Positions 16,011 to 24,347 of a DNA stretch of 37,314 nt are shown here, piece by piece (positions within the stretch are counted from its first letter, which is position 1; every line of letters starts with the position of its first letter). The notes below the pieces were generated by a model. It ran no database searches and was not told the DNA's origin. It saw only the letters and a list, made by a program, of their open reading frames with translations. The DNA is taken from positions 1-37,314 of the forward strand of contig MKUO01000022.1 in NCBI GenBank assembly GCA_001897855.1, given 5' to 3'. A program made the translations under genes and the position numbers. Source of the stretch: Bacteroidetes bacterium 43-93. GTDB lineage: Bacteria > Bacteroidota > Bacteroidia > Chitinophagales > Chitinophagaceae.

Positions 16011-16535
16011 ATGAATATTGAAATTTTAAAATCTGAAATACCTGCAGATTTTCATGATAGTTCCCGTGTGTGGATATACCAGAGCAGCCGGCCATTTATA
16101 GAAAAAGAAGAAAAAGAGATCAACGAGCAATTGCACCAGTTCTATACTCAATGGCAATCTCACGGCATTCCGGTAAAAGGATGGGCTAAATTACTTTTCA
16201 GTCAGTTTATTGTGATGATGGCAGATGAAACGGCTACCGGCGTAAGCGGCTGCAGTACCGACTCTTCCGTGAGGGTGATAAAAAGCATTGAGCGCCAGTA
16301 CGAGGTCAATATGTTTGATCGTATGATGATGACCTTCCTGGTAAAAGGCAAGGCCGAAATGCTACCTCTGAACCAACTACAGTATGCAGTAGATAAAGGT
16401 TATATAGATAAAGATACCATGATGTTTAACAACGTAGTTACCAACAAAAAAGAACTGCTGGAAAACTGGCTGATGCCTATTGCTGACACATGGCTGGCTA
16501 GCAGGCTAAATTTTGACGTTGCAACACAACAATAA
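16011..16535 (+). CDS. Conserved Bacteroidota protein, often misnamed 'ABC transporter ATPase'
   Basis: 174 residues, soluble. It begins with the RVWIYQSSRPF block and contains QWQSHGIPVKGWAKLLF and FIVMMADETATGVSGCSTDSS, then MFDRMMMTFL. I recognise this as a family widespread in Bacteroidota whose database name is usually 'ABC transporter ATPase'. No Walker A, Walker B or ABC signature is present, so that name is not supported. The GWAKLLF and SGCSTDSS motifs are the most distinctive parts and may form an active or binding site. It is the last gene of the plus-strand run with the iron-sulfur proteins. Function unknown. Confidence 0.82.
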   Translation: MNIEILKSEIPADFHDSSRVWIYQSSRPFIEKEEKEINEQLHQFYTQWQSHGIPVKGWAKLLFSQFIVMMADETATGVSGCSTDSSVRVIKSIERQYEVNMFDRMMMTFLVKGKAEMLPLNQLQYAVDKGYIDKDTMMFNNVVTNKKELLENWLMPIADTWLASRLNFDVATQQ

Positions 16536-16567
16536 GAAGAAAGGCTCCGAATGGACCCCTTCTTCTT
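16534..16567. terminator. Bidirectional hairpin containing both stop codons
   Basis: AAGAAGAAAGG pairs with CCCTTCTTCTT with one mismatch. The stem starts inside the TAA of the plus-strand gene and ends inside the TAA of the convergent minus-strand gene. The A/T-rich arms give T-runs in both directions. Confidence 0.62.
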
Positions 16568-17171
16568 ATTTCATTTCCTTGCTCAGGAATTTGCCTAATC
16601 CCTTGCCTGCTACGGCATAGGATTCTTCTATCCTGTTGCCGGTATCATAATCGTTACCACCAAATGTGCGGCCCGGGCAGTTTTGAACAGATATTTTAGC
16701 AACCACATTTGATGGATTAGCAGTTTCTACGATCCAAACCTCGCCATCAATTTCGGCATTCTTGCGGCTCACATATATATTGTAACCCGGCTCAGTAAAA
16801 GTGGTTTTGAATATCATAGTATATTTTTCTGATGGGTATTCGCCCAGCAGCAGGTCTTCATCATATTTTGCAAATAATTCTTTGAATTGAGGCTCGAAGC
16901 GATTTTTACGGTCTGCGATCCATGATTTCTCCCATTGATCGCCCCTGCCGTCCTCTTTTTTGTTATAATCTGCCTTTTTCTTGGCTATATATTCTTCTTC
17001 GGTAGCGAATTTGCCCACCCCCATTTTGCTGTAGTCAAATCGCAGATTCATTTTGTGGACGCTTTTCAGCGCATCCAGGCTGCCGTCTATAACGCGTACG
17101 CGCTGGCCTGATGCCGAGTTAATGGCAAATAAAGTCATAAGGGAAACAATGGTGATCTGTATTGCTTTCAT
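16566..17171 (-). CDS. Secreted protein of unknown function
   Basis: 201 residues from the ATG at 17171, which begins a good signal peptide (MKAIQITIVSLMTLFAINSA, then SGQ). A TTG at 17192 is open in frame but would overlap the likely promoter. The mature protein is polar, with a long charged region (about 50-95, rich in K, D and E), a strand-rich middle (YTMIFKTTFTEPGYNIYVS) and a C-terminal CPGRTFGGNDYDTGNRI motif followed by a helix. The pattern DYSKMGVGKF...EEYIAKK is seen in Bacteroidota hypothetical proteins. No enzyme motif is evident. Confidence 0.8.
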   Translation of the reverse strand: MKAIQITIVSLMTLFAINSASGQRVRVIDGSLDALKSVHKMNLRFDYSKMGVGKFATEEEYIAKKKADYNKKEDGRGDQWEKSWIADRKNRFEPQFKELFAKYDEDLLLGEYPSEKYTMIFKTTFTEPGYNIYVSRKNAEIDGEVWIVETANPSNVVAKISVQNCPGRTFGGNDYDTGNRIEESYAVAGKGLGKFLSKEMK

Positions 17172-17189
17172 ATCTAAGAGATTTTGCCG

Positions 17190-17197
17190 CAAAATAA
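17190..17197 (-). promoter_or_regulatory. Candidate -7 element for the 201-residue secreted protein
   Basis: Minus strand reads TTATTTTG, one mismatch from TAnnTTTG, 18 bases before the ATG at 17171. It supports that start over the TTG at 17192. Confidence 0.35.
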
Positions 17198-17246
17198 ATT
17201 TAAAGTCTCCACAATTCCATGATACACATCATTAAATATCCAATAC

Positions 17247-17276
17247 TTTGTTTTTTACTTGTAACCAATACTTTTG
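17247..17276 (+). promoter_or_regulatory. parC promoter, full Bacteroidota consensus
   Basis: TTTG (17247-17250), an 18-base spacer, then TACTTTTG (17269-17276). Both elements match the Bacteroidota housekeeping sigma consensus. It lies 24 bases before the ATG at 17301 and shows that a more upstream TTG start at 17274 is wrong. Confidence 0.75.
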
Positions 17277-17300
17277 CACCAACAAAGGAAAGTCCCCCGG

Positions 17301-19814
17301 ATGAGTGAACAGAATAATAACAACCGTACAGAGCAAAATTCTGTAGTCATTAATGAAATGTACCAAAACTGGTTCCTGGATTACGCCAGCTATGTGATCC
17401 TGGAACGAGCGGTGCCTGCTGTAGAAGATGGCCTGAAGCCCGTACAAAGGCGCATTATGCACGCCATGAAGGAAATGGATGACGGCAGGTACAATAAAAT
17501 AGCCAATGTAATAGGCCAAACCATGCAATACCACCCGCATGGCGATGCTTCTATTGGTGACGCTATTGTGAACATTGGTCAGAAAGATCTTTTAATAGAT
17601 ACACAGGGAAACTGGGGAGATGTACGTACAGGAGACAGCGCTGCCGCGGCACGTTATATAGAAGGCCGCCTTTCCAAATTTGCGCTGGATGTAGCCTTTA
17701 ACGGCAAAACAACCGAATGGCAGCTTAGCTATGACGGCCGGAAGAATGAGCCTATAACATTGCCCATGAAATTCCCGCTGCTGCTGTCGCAGGGGGCGGA
17801 AGGTATTGCGGTGGGCCTTTCTACAAAGATATTACCACACAATTTCTGCGAACTGCTGGACGCTGCCATCAAATACCTGAAGGGCAGAAAGTTTGAACTA
17901 TACCCCGACTTCAATACCGGGGCTATGATCGATGTAAGCAACTATAACGATGGTGGCCGTGGCGGTAAAGTGCGTGTACGGGTACACATTGAGGAGGTAG
18001 ATAAAAAGACCTTAGCTATTAAAGACGTGCCTTACGGTGTCACAACCACACAGCTGGTAGATAGCATCCTGAAAGCGAATGATAATGGCAAGATCAAAAT
18101 AAAGAGCGTAACAGATAATACGGCCAAAGATGTAGAATTGCTGGTACAGCTCGCTCCCGGTGTGAGCACTGACCAAACGATCGATGCCCTGTATGCTTTT
18201 ACAGACTGCGAAACCTCTATATCTCCCAATGCCTGCGTTATTATCGATGAAAAACCACACTTCGTAGGTGTCAGTGACCTGCTGAAGAACTCTGCAGAGC
18301 ACACCAAATACCTGCTGCACAGGGAACTGGAAATAAAACTGGGCGAGCTGGAAGATGACTGGCATTATTCTTCTCTTGAAAAGATATTTATCGAGAAGCG
18401 TATCTACCGCGATATTGAAGAACAAACAACCTGGGAAGGTGTACTTGGAGCTATTGATGCGGGATTGAAGCCATATAAAAAGAAATTCCGCCGCGAAATA
18501 ACGCAGGACGATATTATAAAACTTACAGAGATCCGCATCAAACGTATCTCCAAGTTCGACAGCTTCAAGGCTGATGAACATATTAAAGGTGTAGAGGCTA
18601 ATATAGAAGAAGTAAAACACAACATAGAACACCTGAATGATTTCGCGATTGCCTATTACGAAAACCTGCTGAAGAAATATGGCAAGGGCAGGGAACGTAA
18701 AACGGAGATCCGCACATTTGAGACGATACAAGCGCAAAATGTAGCTATTGCCAACGCAAAGCTTTACGTAAACTATAAAGAAGGCTTTATAGGCACGGGC
18801 CTCAAAAAGGATGAATTTGCTTTTGATTGCTCAGATCTTGATAATATCATCGTCTTCCGTAAGGACGGCAAGATGACGGTTACCAAAGTGGCCGACAAAA
18901 CCTTCGTTGGAAAGGACATCATATACCTGGCCATCTTCCAGAAGAATGATGAACGCATGACCTATAACATGATATACCTGGATGGTAAATCGGGCATAAC
19001 GTATGGCAAGCGCTTTAACGTAACAGCTATTACCCGCGATAAGGAATATGATCTTACAAAAGGTAACCCGGGCAGCAAGGTGCTATATTTCTCTGCCAAT
19101 GCAAACGGCGAAGCTGAAGTAGTAACCATTACGCTATCGCCAGGCAGCAAAGCCAGGATCAAAGTACTGGATTTCTATTTTGAAGAAATGGAGATCAAAG
19201 GGCGTTCTTCTCAAGGCAACCAGGTAACCAAGTACCCGGTAAAAAGTGTCAAATTCAAAGAGAAGGGACGCTCTACCCTTGCAGGCCAGAAAATCTGGTA
19301 CGATCCATCCACCGGCCGCCTCAACAAAGATGGCAATGGAGAGCTACTTGGTAAATTTGACGAGAACGACCGCATTATATCGTTCTATAAAGATGGTACT
19401 TACGAGCTCACAGATTTTGAACTTACCAACCGTTTTGACACCGATAACCTGGTGAAAATTCAGAAATTCAACCCTGATAAGGTGGTAACCGCCATTTATT
19501 TTGACAACAAGGGTAAGCAGTTCTACGCCAAACGCTTTGTGATAGAAAGCCAAACGCTGAAAAACCGCTATAGCTTCATAAAAGAAGGGGAAGGCAATTA
19601 CCTGCAGATGGTGACTACGCTGCCCGAGCCAATGGTAATATTACGTACCGGCAAAAAGAAGTCGGAACTGACAGAAGAAACCGTGGCTCTGCATGAGATG
19701 ATAGACGTTACAGGGTGGAAAACGGTAGGCACAAAAATAGCGGGGGCCGACCTAAAAGAAGTGCAGCTGATTACAACGGAGGAGGGTGAATCTGAAGCGC
19801 CGACCCTTTTTTGA
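17301..19814 (+). CDS. parC: DNA topoisomerase IV subunit A
   Basis: 837 residues from the ATG at 17301. The type IIA breakage-reunion core is clear: MYQNWFLDYASYVILERAVP, PVQRRIMHAM, and the active-site Tyr119 in AAARYIEGRLSK. The region equivalent to the quinolone pocket reads YHPHGDASIGDAI, so the usual Ser83 position is Ala while the acidic residue four positions on is kept as Asp. The C-terminal third (from about 500) forms beta-pinwheel repeats but lacks a canonical GyrA box (QRRGGKG); the nearest piece is KGRSSQGNQ. That and the overall sequence favour ParC over GyrA. It decatenates replicated chromosomes with ParE, whose gene is not adjacent here: the upstream gene is divergent. Confidence 0.92.
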   Translation: MSEQNNNNRTEQNSVVINEMYQNWFLDYASYVILERAVPAVEDGLKPVQRRIMHAMKEMDDGRYNKIANVIGQTMQYHPHGDASIGDAIVNIGQKDLLIDTQGNWGDVRTGDSAAAARYIEGRLSKFALDVAFNGKTTEWQLSYDGRKNEPITLPMKFPLLLSQGAEGIAVGLSTKILPHNFCELLDAAIKYLKGRKFELYPDFNTGAMIDVSNYNDGGRGGKVRVRVHIEEVDKKTLAIKDVPYGVTTTQLVDSILKANDNGKIKIKSVTDNTAKDVELLVQLAPGVSTDQTIDALYAFTDCETSISPNACVIIDEKPHFVGVSDLLKNSAEHTKYLLHRELEIKLGELEDDWHYSSLEKIFIEKRIYRDIEEQTTWEGVLGAIDAGLKPYKKKFRREITQDDIIKLTEIRIKRISKFDSFKADEHIKGVEANIEEVKHNIEHLNDFAIAYYENLLKKYGKGRERKTEIRTFETIQAQNVAIANAKLYVNYKEGFIGTGLKKDEFAFDCSDLDNIIVFRKDGKMTVTKVADKTFVGKDIIYLAIFQKNDERMTYNMIYLDGKSGITYGKRFNVTAITRDKEYDLTKGNPGSKVLYFSANANGEAEVVTITLSPGSKARIKVLDFYFEEMEIKGRSSQGNQVTKYPVKSVKFKEKGRSTLAGQKIWYDPSTGRLNKDGNGELLGKFDENDRIISFYKDGTYELTDFELTNRFDTDNLVKIQKFNPDKVVTAIYFDNKGKQFYAKRFVIESQTLKNRYSFIKEGEGNYLQMVTTLPEPMVILRTGKKKSELTEETVALHEMIDVTGWKTVGTKIAGADLKEVQLITTEEGESEAPTLF

Positions 19815-19884
19815 TGAGCATATATTTAACAGAAAAATACTATCTTCACGGCTCTTTACTTGGCTTGAAGATTTAGAAAAACTA

Positions 19885-20496
19885 ATGAAAAAAATAGAGC
19901 TGGAAATTGTAGCCTTGTCGCATAGTATTACCCAAACACATTCTTATGCAGTAGTATTAGGTGAGGTCAACGGGCTCCGCAGACTACCAATTGTTATCGG
20001 TGGTTTCGAGGCCCAGGCAATAGCCGTTGCCCTGGAAAGAATGCAGCCAAGCCGCCCCCTTACACATGATCTTTTTGCAAATTTTATGGATACCTTTGAC
20101 ATTGAGTTAAAGGAAGTTCTTATATACAAGTTAGAAGAAGGCATATTCTTCGCTAAGCTGGTATGCCAAAACAGCATAGAAAGCATAGAGATCGACTCCC
20201 GCACCTCAGATGCATTGGCACTTGCCGTTCGTGCCAATTGCAAGATTTATACCTATGAGAATATCCTTGATACTGCCGGCCTGTACCTTGAAAATACAGA
20301 AGGACAGGCAGGTGAAGCCCCGGAAACGAAACCCGCTACTACCACATCATCGGTAAAAACATCAGGTTTTGAAAAAGATCTTAAGTCCATGAGCCTGGAC
20401 GAACTGAAAACATTACTTCAACAGGTCCTCGACCAGGAAGATTATGTTACAGCAATCGCCATCAGGGACGAGATCCAGAGCCGGGAATCAAAATAG
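19885..20496 (+). CDS. Bifunctional nuclease (DUF151) domain protein with UVR motif
   Basis: 203 residues. The ATG at 19885 was chosen because it starts the domain (MKKIELEIVAL); an in-frame ATG at 19786 would overlap parC and add unrelated residues. Residues 1-135 are a bifunctional nuclease family domain (SYAVVLGEVNGLRRLPIVIG, EAQAIAVALE, RPLTHDLF, IDSRTSDALALAVR). A polar linker (about 137-165) joins a C-terminal UVR motif (about 170-202, LDELKTLLQQVLDQEDYVTA then AIRDEI), as found in UvrB, UvrC and ClpC-type proteins, where it mediates protein contact. Plant and bacterial members of the nuclease family have been reported to cleave DNA and RNA. It follows parC by 70 bp on the same strand. 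Confidence 0.88.
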   Translation: MKKIELEIVALSHSITQTHSYAVVLGEVNGLRRLPIVIGGFEAQAIAVALERMQPSRPLTHDLFANFMDTFDIELKEVLIYKLEEGIFFAKLVCQNSIESIEIDSRTSDALALAVRANCKIYTYENILDTAGLYLENTEGQAGEAPETKPATTTSSVKTSGFEKDLKSMSLDELKTLLQQVLDQEDYVTAIAIRDEIQSRESK

Positions 20497-20524
20497 GCTT
20501 AAACGTATAAATAACTACAGGTAA

Positions 20525-21886
20525 ATGAAAAAAACTTTGGTTGCAGCAACCCTCGCAGGCCTTGCGTTGAGCGGTGGAATAGCGTCTGCACAGGAAAGGA
20601 TATGCGGAACGGATATCGCGATTCAGCATCTTATTGCCAATAATCCGCAATTACAGTCTGCATACACTCAATACGAAACTGATGTTCGTCAAAGAACTGC
20701 TGTGCTGGAAACGCAAAATGCTAACGCTGCACAAAAAACAACGGCTACCTACAATGTTCCGGTAGTATTTCACGTAGTGCTTTCACAGGCACAAATAGAT
20801 GAGATCGGGGGTATATCAGGTATCTACGACCGTATATCTTCCCAAATCGATGTATTGAACACATGCTATACCGGCCAAAATTATAATACCGACAAAGCGA
20901 AAATACTCACCCAGTTTCAGCCATTGTTCGGTAATCCTAATATTACGTTCGGTGTAGCGCATACCAACCCAAACGGTTCGGTAACTACCGGCGTAGAGAT
21001 AAAGATTGCTCCCACCACATTTACAGGATTTGATGTTTCAGATAACAATATAAAGAAATCATCAGGAGGCGGTTTAACAACATGGGATACAAAATATGTT
21101 AATATATGGATCACGCACATTACCACTTCAGTAAATAACGGACAGGTTTTAGGATATGCTTATAATCCCGGATTAGCAAAATCTTTAGGTGATGCATCTC
21201 TTGCCGGTGTAGTAATAGATTACAAAGCATTTGGTAAACGTTCTTTGCCATCGCAAAAATTCTTTGGCACAGCAGATAAAGGGAAAACATTGGTACATGA
21301 ATTAGGACACTATTTTACACTAAATCATATATGGGGTAATACCAGCCCGGGCGTAAATCCGAGTTGTGCTGACGATGATGGGGTTAGTGATACACCTGTG
21401 CAAAATGATGCTAATCAGTCTACCTGCCCAAGCAGCGTAAAACCTAATTGTACCAACAGCGCCGGTGGCGAAATGTATATGAATTATATGGATTATGTAC
21501 AGGACGCATGTATGGTTATGTTTAGTAAAGGACAGGTTACCCGTATGCAAACAGAATTTACCCCGGCCGGTGGCTCTTACCAGTTACAATTCAATGGTGG
21601 AGCGCTCAACTGGCCAACGGGAATTTCGGCGGTAGAAGTTCAAAATACTTTTGATATCGTTCCGAATCCTTCTAATGGTGTATTTAGTATTAACTTTGCA
21701 AATACAACTGCAGATCTGAGGGCTATAACAGTAGTAAACATGATGGGACAATCTGTAAAACAGATAAACACCATTGAACCTGCCAATAGCCTGTTGATAG
21801 ATATGAAAGGAATGCCTGCGGGAGTATATACTGTAAACTGCCGTTTTGATGAAGGCATAGTGACAAAGAAAATCGTAATTGAATAA
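20525..21886 (+). CDS. Secreted M43-family zinc metalloprotease with T9SS sorting domain
   Basis: 453 residues. A signal peptide (MKKTLVAATLAGLALSGGIA, then SAQ) precedes a propeptide-like region. The catalytic domain has the zinc motif H258-E-L-G-H262 with H268 as third ligand (HELGHYFTLNHIWG) and the Met-turn MNYMDYVQDACMVMF (about 319-333), as in pappalysin/cytophagalysin (M43) enzymes. Cysteines flank this site (C281, C301, C309, C329) and probably form disulfides. Residues about 370-453 (FDIVPNPSNGVFSINF ... GVYTVNCRFDEGIVTKKIVI) are a type A T9SS sorting domain, so it should be exported across the outer membrane and released or anchored. Its TAA overlaps the mqnE ATG by one base. Confidence 0.93.
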   Translation: MKKTLVAATLAGLALSGGIASAQERICGTDIAIQHLIANNPQLQSAYTQYETDVRQRTAVLETQNANAAQKTTATYNVPVVFHVVLSQAQIDEIGGISGIYDRISSQIDVLNTCYTGQNYNTDKAKILTQFQPLFGNPNITFGVAHTNPNGSVTTGVEIKIAPTTFTGFDVSDNNIKKSSGGGLTTWDTKYVNIWITHITTSVNNGQVLGYAYNPGLAKSLGDASLAGVVIDYKAFGKRSLPSQKFFGTADKGKTLVHELGHYFTLNHIWGNTSPGVNPSCADDDGVSDTPVQNDANQSTCPSSVKPNCTNSAGGEMYMNYMDYVQDACMVMFSKGQVTRMQTEFTPAGGSYQLQFNGGALNWPTGISAVEVQNTFDIVPNPSNGVFSINFANTTADLRAITVVNMMGQSVKQINTIEPANSLLIDMKGMPAGVYTVNCRFDEGIVTKKIVIE

Positions 21887-23031
21887 TGATAGGAAATTTT
21901 AGCCTGGAAGCAGCTTTAAAACACGAAGACAAAGCATTACAAGCAATAGCTGAAAAAGTAATAAACAAGCAACGCCTGACCGACGAGGAAGGCGTTTTGC
22001 TTTTTGAAAAAGGCGAGCTTGGATTTGTTGGCGCACTGGCCAACCATGTACGGGAAAGAATGCACGGCGATAAAGTGTATTTCAACCGCAACTTCCATAT
22101 AGAACCCACCAATGTTTGTGTGTTTACCTGCAATTTCTGTTCTTACTCCCGCCAATACAAGCATCGTGATGAAGGCTGGGAACTAAGCATAGAACAGATG
22201 CTGGATATTGTACGCAAGTATGATGGCCAGCCGGTAACAGAAGTACACATTGTAGGTGGTGTGCACCCTAAGATGAACCTGGAGTTCTTCTGTGAGCTGA
22301 TCAGCAAGATACGTGCTCACAGACCTGACTTGCACATTAAAGGGTTTACTGCTGTGGAACTCGACTACATGTTCCGCAAAGCAAAGCTTACCGTTGAAGA
22401 AGGTATGCAAAAGCTGAAAGATGCCGGCCTGCAATCTATGCCCGGCGGCGGAGCTGAAATATTCCATCCGGAAGTCCGTGAGCAGATCTGCGCCGATAAA
22501 GTAGATGCCGATGGCTGGTTGCTGATACATGAAACAGCACACAAGCTGGGTATGCATACCAATGCTACTATGCTCTACGGGCATATAGAGAACTATGCAC
22601 ATCGTGTAGATCATATGAGCAGGCTCAGGGCGCTGCAGGATAAAACAGGCGGCTTTAATTGCTTTATACCGCTGAAGTTCAGGAACAAGGACAACGATAT
22701 GTCTGACGTAAAGGAATCGACCATTATCGAAGACCTGAGGCTGTATGCGATTGCGCGTTTGTTTATGGATAACTTTGCTAACCTGAAAGCATACTGGCCA
22801 ATGCTTGGCCGCCAATCAGCCCAACTCACGTTGTCATTTGGCGTGAACGACCTGGACGGAACCATAGATGACACCACTAAAATATACTCTATGGCGGGCT
22901 CTGAAGAACAAACACCTTCTATGAGTACAGAAGACCTTTGCGACCTGATAACTGCTGTAGGCAGAGTACCTGTAGAACGTGATACACTCTATAACGAGAT
23001 AAAAGTATATGCGGATGCTCCGCTTGCATAA
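21886..23031 (+). CDS. mqnE: Aminofutalosine synthase (radical SAM)
   Basis: 381 residues. The radical SAM cluster motif is C78-x3-C82-x2-C85 within HIEPTNVCVFTCNFCSYSRQ, typical of MqnE. Also seen are the glycine-rich VHIVGGVHPKM and the PGGGAEIFHPEVREQIC region. The enzyme joins the enolpyruvyl product of MqnA with SAM to make aminofutalosine, an early step of the futalosine route to menaquinone, the likely quinone of this organism. MqnE is preferred over MqnC because of the HIEPTNVC context and length, though the two are paralogues. The start overlaps the stop of the metalloprotease (TAATG), so translation may be coupled. A strong terminator follows. Confidence 0.92.
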   Translation: MIGNFSLEAALKHEDKALQAIAEKVINKQRLTDEEGVLLFEKGELGFVGALANHVRERMHGDKVYFNRNFHIEPTNVCVFTCNFCSYSRQYKHRDEGWELSIEQMLDIVRKYDGQPVTEVHIVGGVHPKMNLEFFCELISKIRAHRPDLHIKGFTAVELDYMFRKAKLTVEEGMQKLKDAGLQSMPGGGAEIFHPEVREQICADKVDADGWLLIHETAHKLGMHTNATMLYGHIENYAHRVDHMSRLRALQDKTGGFNCFIPLKFRNKDNDMSDVKESTIIEDLRLYAIARLFMDNFANLKAYWPMLGRQSAQLTLSFGVNDLDGTIDDTTKIYSMAGSEEQTPSMSTEDLCDLITAVGRVPVERDTLYNEIKVYADAPLA

Positions 23032-23050
23032 GCAGGAACCATATTTTCAG

Positions 23051-23085
23051 AACGATAGCCGGCTGATGCCGGCTATCGTTTTTTA
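23051..23085 (+). terminator. Strong intrinsic terminator after mqnE
   Basis: AACGATAGCCGGC pairs with GCCGGCTATCGTT (13 bp) around TGAT and runs into TTTT. It ends the plus-strand run and lies between convergent genes. Confidence 0.9.
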
Positions 23086-23089
23086 TGTA

Positions 23090-24313
23090 TTAGTGTTCTA
23101 AAAAATTCAGGTCCTTACCAAAGGTTTCTTCCGTCATTACCGCGGCAATAGAACTAATTATCATCACGATAACACCGGTAATGATACCCGCATTGATATA
23201 GCCGTAGCCCGGTTGTAGTATTTTAAAACCCCATACCATGATGGGCAGTGAACCACGCACCATATTAGGCACCGTAGTAGCGGCTGTAGCGCGCAGGTTG
23301 GTACCAAAATGCTCTGCGGCCATAGTCACAAATATTGCCCAGAAACCTGTGCCAAAGCCCACAAGTGCGCAAATTGCATACATCCGGGTTGCTGATCCCC
23401 CATCCTGCCGGAAATATAGCACGATGCCTACTATGGTGATAGCGTAAAATATATACAAGGCTTTTTTACGGCTTTTCAATGCCTGGCTCAGGAAGCCAAT
23501 AGCAAGATCGGCAATGGAAATGGCTACATAGGACAGCATCACAGCCTTACCCGGGTTGATATCTTCTGCAATGCCAAAGGCCTTACCAAACTCTTTGGAG
23601 AAGGTAACAAGGATACCTATAACATACCATGTCGGCAAGCCAATTAATATAGCCAGTAAATATTTCTTAAATCTTTGTCCGTTCGTAAAGAACATCAGGA
23701 AGTTGCCTTTGCTCACCTCTGCATGTTGTATGTTTTTAAACATACCGGATTCGTACACACTGATCCGAAGTGCCAACAATACGAGTCCTAATCCCCCGCC
23801 TATATAATAGCAAATACGCCAGTCGAATGACTGAGATATGAAATAAGCAAGCACTGCACCCATGAGCCCTACCCCGGCTACTACCGATGTAGCCATACCA
23901 CGCTTTTCTTTTGATATAAGTTCACTAACTAATGTGATGCCGGCACCTAACTCGCCAGCAAGGCCAATACCGGCAATAAAACGACAGATGGCGTACTGAT
24001 CTACATTTACCACAAAGCCATTAGCAATATTTGCAATGGAATAAAGAAGAATGGAACCAAATAATACGCTTAGCCTTCCCTTTTTATCACCCAGCATCCC
24101 CCAGATGATACCGCCTATGAGCAGGCCCCACATCTGCACGCTGATGATGCGCATACCATCACTGGAAATAAGCTCATCTGTCAGCCCCAGGCTCTTGAGG
24201 CTTTTGACGCGTACAATACTAAAAAGAAGAAGGTCGTAGATATCTACAAAATACCCGAGGGCAGCTACAATTACGGGTATGCTTACAATAGAAAGCGATT
24301 TGTTTTCGTGCAT
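23090..24313 (-). CDS. MFS transporter
   Basis: 407 residues with about twelve hydrophobic segments. Family marks include the loop 2-3 motif GDKKGRLSVLFGS, the segment 4 stretch RFIAGIGLAGELGAGITLVSE, and a matching second-half loop with KSRKK. The early acidic pair VDIYDLLLF in segment 1 resembles proton-coupled organic-acid and sugar symporters of the metabolite:H+ symporter type. The substrate cannot be read from the sequence. It is the last gene of a minus-strand run, 34 bases after the DedA gene. Confidence 0.85.
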   Translation of the reverse strand: MHENKSLSIVSIPVIVAALGYFVDIYDLLLFSIVRVKSLKSLGLTDELISSDGMRIISVQMWGLLIGGIIWGMLGDKKGRLSVLFGSILLYSIANIANGFVVNVDQYAICRFIAGIGLAGELGAGITLVSELISKEKRGMATSVVAGVGLMGAVLAYFISQSFDWRICYYIGGGLGLVLLALRISVYESGMFKNIQHAEVSKGNFLMFFTNGQRFKKYLLAILIGLPTWYVIGILVTFSKEFGKAFGIAEDINPGKAVMLSYVAISIADLAIGFLSQALKSRKKALYIFYAITIVGIVLYFRQDGGSATRMYAICALVGFGTGFWAIFVTMAAEHFGTNLRATAATTVPNMVRGSLPIMVWGFKILQPGYGYINAGIITGVIVMIISSIAAVMTEETFGKDLNFLEH

Positions 24314-24347
24314 AATACATTTGGCGTAGTGCGCACAAAATACAGTT

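Noticed and set aside
18012-18737. 241-residue minus-strand frame inside parC
   Set aside because: It is a shadow of the parC reading frame with implausible composition; parC coding is unambiguous.
17301-19814. Annotation as gyrA
   Set aside because: The C-terminal pinwheel lacks the GyrA box and the sequence style is that of Bacteroidota topoisomerase IV subunit A.
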